From contig NZ_MTQO01000043.1 in assembly GCF_001984155.1 (NCBI RefSeq), positions 62,001-126,000 on the forward strand: a stretch of DNA of 64,000 bases, in the 5' to 3' direction. Every line of letters begins with the position of its first letter. Position 1 is the first letter of the stretch. Origin of the DNA: Actinosynnema sp. ALI-1.44. GTDB taxonomy: Bacteria > Actinomycetota > Actinomycetes > Mycobacteriales > Pseudonocardiaceae. Made by a program: the position numbers and the translations under genes. The notes under the pieces are model-generated. The model had not been told where the DNA came from. It searched no databases and was given only the letters and a program-made list of their open reading frames with translations. This document shows, one piece after another, positions 62,175 through 64,000 of this stretch.

Positions 62175-63215
62175 TTACTTGATCCCGCTGATGACGCCGT
62201 GCGGGGTCCAGGTGTCGCCGGGGAGCCGCTCGACCTGGGTGAAGCCGACCTCGGTCAGCCAACGCTCGTACTGCCCCCACGGGTAGATCGTGCTGCCGTC
62301 GGCCGTGATCGTGGTGAAGTACAGGTTGTCCAGCGCCGCGTACAACGGACCGTCGCCGGTGTCGTCGGACATCACGTTGAAGATCAGCACCCGGCCGCCG
62401 TCGTCCAGGGCGTCGTGGGCCTTGCGCAGCAGCGACAGGTTCTCCTCCGGCGACCAGATCACCAGCTGGTTGGCGAACAGCACCGCGTCGTAGCCCTTCG
62501 GGTACGTGTCGGCGAAGATGTCGCCTTCGGCCACCTCGATCCGGTCGGTCAGGCCGTTGTCGGCGATCTTCTTCTTCGCGATCGCCACCGCGCCGGGCAG
62601 GTCGAGCACGGTGAAGTCCACGCCCGGGTTGACCTTCGCCAGTTCGATCGCGTTCACGCCGTCGCCGCCACCCACGTCGAGCACACGCCGGACACCAGTC
62701 AGGTCGGCCTTCGCCACCAGGATCGGGTTGGACAGCCGCGACCACGACCGCATGCACTGGTAGAACAGCTGCTCCAGGTGCGGGGTGGCGGGCAGCCGGT
62801 GGTAGAGGTCCGTTCCTTCGCCTTCGAAGTGGCGTAGGCCGACGTTCGTGTTGTGCCGCAAGGACTCCACCAGGTCGCCTTGGGGCGCGTAGACGAACTT
62901 CGCCTCGAAGGTGATCAGGTCCGTGATGATCTCCCACTCGTCCGTGGCGAACATCGTGTCGATCAGCTCCGCGTTGCGGTAGCCGCCGTCTTCCATCGTG
63001 GTGAGCTTCAACGCGGTCGCGCCGAGCAGCAGCACGTCGACCGGGCGGCGCAGCAGCCCGAGCGCCTCGCTGATCTCGTCGGCGGTCAGCCCTGGCCGCT
63101 CGTTGAGCAGTTTGAACAGACCCAGGTCGTTGCCCGCGTTGAGCACCTGGAAGGCAGCCGCCCCGAACAGGGTGCCGACGAAGTCGTCACGGGTGAGCCG
63201 GTTGTCGTTGACCAC
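62175..63215 (-). CDS. SAM-dependent O-methyltransferase with dimerisation domain
   Basis: This 346-residue protein starts with GTG at 63215, with GGAG seven bases upstream. The winged dimerisation domain covers about 10-95 (AFQVLNAGNDLGLFKLLNER). The catalytic domain has VRRVLDVGGGDGVNAIELAK near residues 174-193, VLDLPGAVAIA and WSPEENLSLLRKAHDALDDG. The fold is that of Methyltransf_2, acting on small phenolic or polyketide metabolites. The usual catalytic His region is not clear. The stop codons of this gene and the convergent cyclase-like gene are adjacent without a gap. Confidence 0.9.
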   Translation of the reverse strand: MVNDNRLTRDDFVGTLFGAAAFQVLNAGNDLGLFKLLNERPGLTADEISEALGLLRRPVDVLLLGATALKLTTMEDGGYRNAELIDTMFATDEWEIITDLITFEAKFVYAPQGDLVESLRHNTNVGLRHFEGEGTDLYHRLPATPHLEQLFYQCMRSWSRLSNPILVAKADLTGVRRVLDVGGGDGVNAIELAKVNPGVDFTVLDLPGAVAIAKKKIADNGLTDRIEVAEGDIFADTYPKGYDAVLFANQLVIWSPEENLSLLRKAHDALDDGGRVLIFNVMSDDTGDGPLYAALDNLYFTTITADGSTIYPWGQYERWLTEVGFTQVERLPGDTWTPHGVISGIK

Positions 63216-63414
63216 GGGGTTTCTCCATCCTTCCGGGTGGGACGTGCGGTTCGATCGTGTCCGCTCGCCGGTCGCCGCAGGTAGGCGCAGTTGACGTTGT
63301 TCGCGCACTTAACGAGATCCGACGCGTTTCTCGTTCGTACCGAGCGCCGCCCGGTGATCGCTCGCTACCGTTTCGGCATTACCTGTTGTGTCTACTGTGC
63401 TAGGGGTTTGGGTC

Positions 63415-64000
63415 ATGAGTTCTCGGATCGCGGTCGTGTACTACTCGGCGACGGGCAACGTGCACGCTTCCGCGGAGGCCATCGCTCAGGGGGCGAAGGA
63501 CGCCGGCGCCGAGGTGCGCCTGCGCCGGGTCGCCGAGACAGCGCCGGACTCCGCGATCGACAAAAACCAGGAGTGGCGCGCGCACCTCGACGCCACCGCC
63601 GACGTCCCGGTCGCCACGCTCGACGACCTGATCTGGGCGGACGGCTTCGCGCTCGGCTCGCCGACCCGGTTCGGCAACGTCAGCGCCCAGCTGAAGTCGT
63701 TCATCGACACCACGGGCGGACTGTGGCAGGCCGGGCACATGGCAGGCAAGCCGTTGATCGGCTTCACCAGCAGCTACGAACTGCACGGCGGCCAGGAAGC
63801 CACGCTCCTCTCGCTGTACAACGTGGCGTGCCACTGGGGCTGCATCGTCGTCCCGACCGGATACGTCGACTACGACATCACCCACACCGCCGGTGGTAAC
63901 CCGTACGGCATCGGGTACGTCTCCGGTGACGTCGCCACGGTGAAGCTGGAGGACCACCTGAGCCACGCCCGCTGGCAGGGCACCCGACTGGCACAGATCT
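63415..64000 (+). CDS. wrbA: NAD(P)H:quinone oxidoreductase WrbA, 3' end beyond window
   Basis: At least 195 residues are visible from ATG 63415. The flavodoxin-fold FMN loop is VVYYSATGNVHASAEAIAQG near residues 7-26. WrbA motifs are GSPTRFGNVSAQLKSFIDTT near 82-101 and GLWQAGHMAGKPLIGFTSS near 103-121. HGGQEATLLSL and GGNPYGIGYVSG close the FMN site. It should reduce quinones to hydroquinones with NAD(P)H. Only a few codons are missing at the window edge. Confidence 0.94.
   Translation, partial: MSSRIAVVYYSATGNVHASAEAIAQGAKDAGAEVRLRRVAETAPDSAIDKNQEWRAHLDATADVPVATLDDLIWADGFALGSPTRFGNVSAQLKSFIDTTGGLWQAGHMAGKPLIGFTSSYELHGGQEATLLSLYNVACHWGCIVVPTGYVDYDITHTAGGNPYGIGYVSGDVATVKLEDHLSHARWQGTRLAQI

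Overview
The window is high-GC DNA with dense, mostly overlapping genes, many GTG/TTG starts, a SARP regulator, an XRE/DUF397 pair, a Methyltransf_19 protein and ALF- and LGFP-repeat secreted proteins. This points to a filamentous actinomycete, most likely of the Pseudonocardiaceae (Amycolatopsis/Kibdelosporangium-like). The family is an inference; the actinomycete assignment is firm. No rRNA, tRNA or CRISPR array was seen. || Region 1 (1-10.1 kb) is a cluster of secreted ALF-repeat proteins: a partial ALF protein, an ALF + LGFP + ricin-lectin protein, a short ALF protein and a 1457-residue protein. The last has a signal peptide, ALF repeats, a very long Ala-rich coiled coil and a C-terminal DNA/RNA non-specific endonuclease. 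A SUKH-type immunity gene and a strong bidirectional terminator follow. The large protein has the layout of the UmbC subunit of Streptomyces umbrella toxin particles, so this is the most exciting locus here. || Region 2 (10.1-24 kb) holds two cobalamin riboswitches, one before a secreted alpha/alpha-toroid protein and one before metE. It also holds lgt, a 3-hydroxyisobutyryl-CoA hydrolase gene, a class A penicillin-binding protein, a decayed patch, an MFS exporter, a methyltransferase and a GH35 beta-galactosidase with a ricin domain. The leader of the hydrolase gene is repeated, about 90% identical over 137 bp, 41.5 kb away before a flavin reductase gene. || Region 3 (24-36 kb) has three truncated gene remnants, an XRE/DUF397 pair, valS, an EI24 membrane protein, a KdpE-like regulator, GrpB, PhoU and a frameshifted KimA-like potassium permease. 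It ends in a 900-bp non-coding block of nested inverted repeats. || Region 4 (36-54.6 kb) is metabolic: a TetR-controlled three-subunit molybdenum hydroxylase; an LPG-synthase-like protein; a flavin disulfide reductase with divergent TetR; a SigJ-like sigma factor; and a translationally coupled P450/hydrolase/SDR/Baeyer-Villiger-type monooxygenase operon with divergent TetR and twin operators. A methyltransferase, a YCII protein, an IS630-like helix-turn-helix protein and a MocR-type regulator lacking the PLP lysine follow. || Region 5 (54.6-64 kb) has a SARP-NB-ARC regulator, a flavin reductase and a Methyltransf_19 protein. It then has a compact signalling operon (ECF sigma factor, degenerate PAS-GGDEF-EAL protein, class III cyclase-like protein), an O-methyltransferase and the start of wrbA, which runs off the window.
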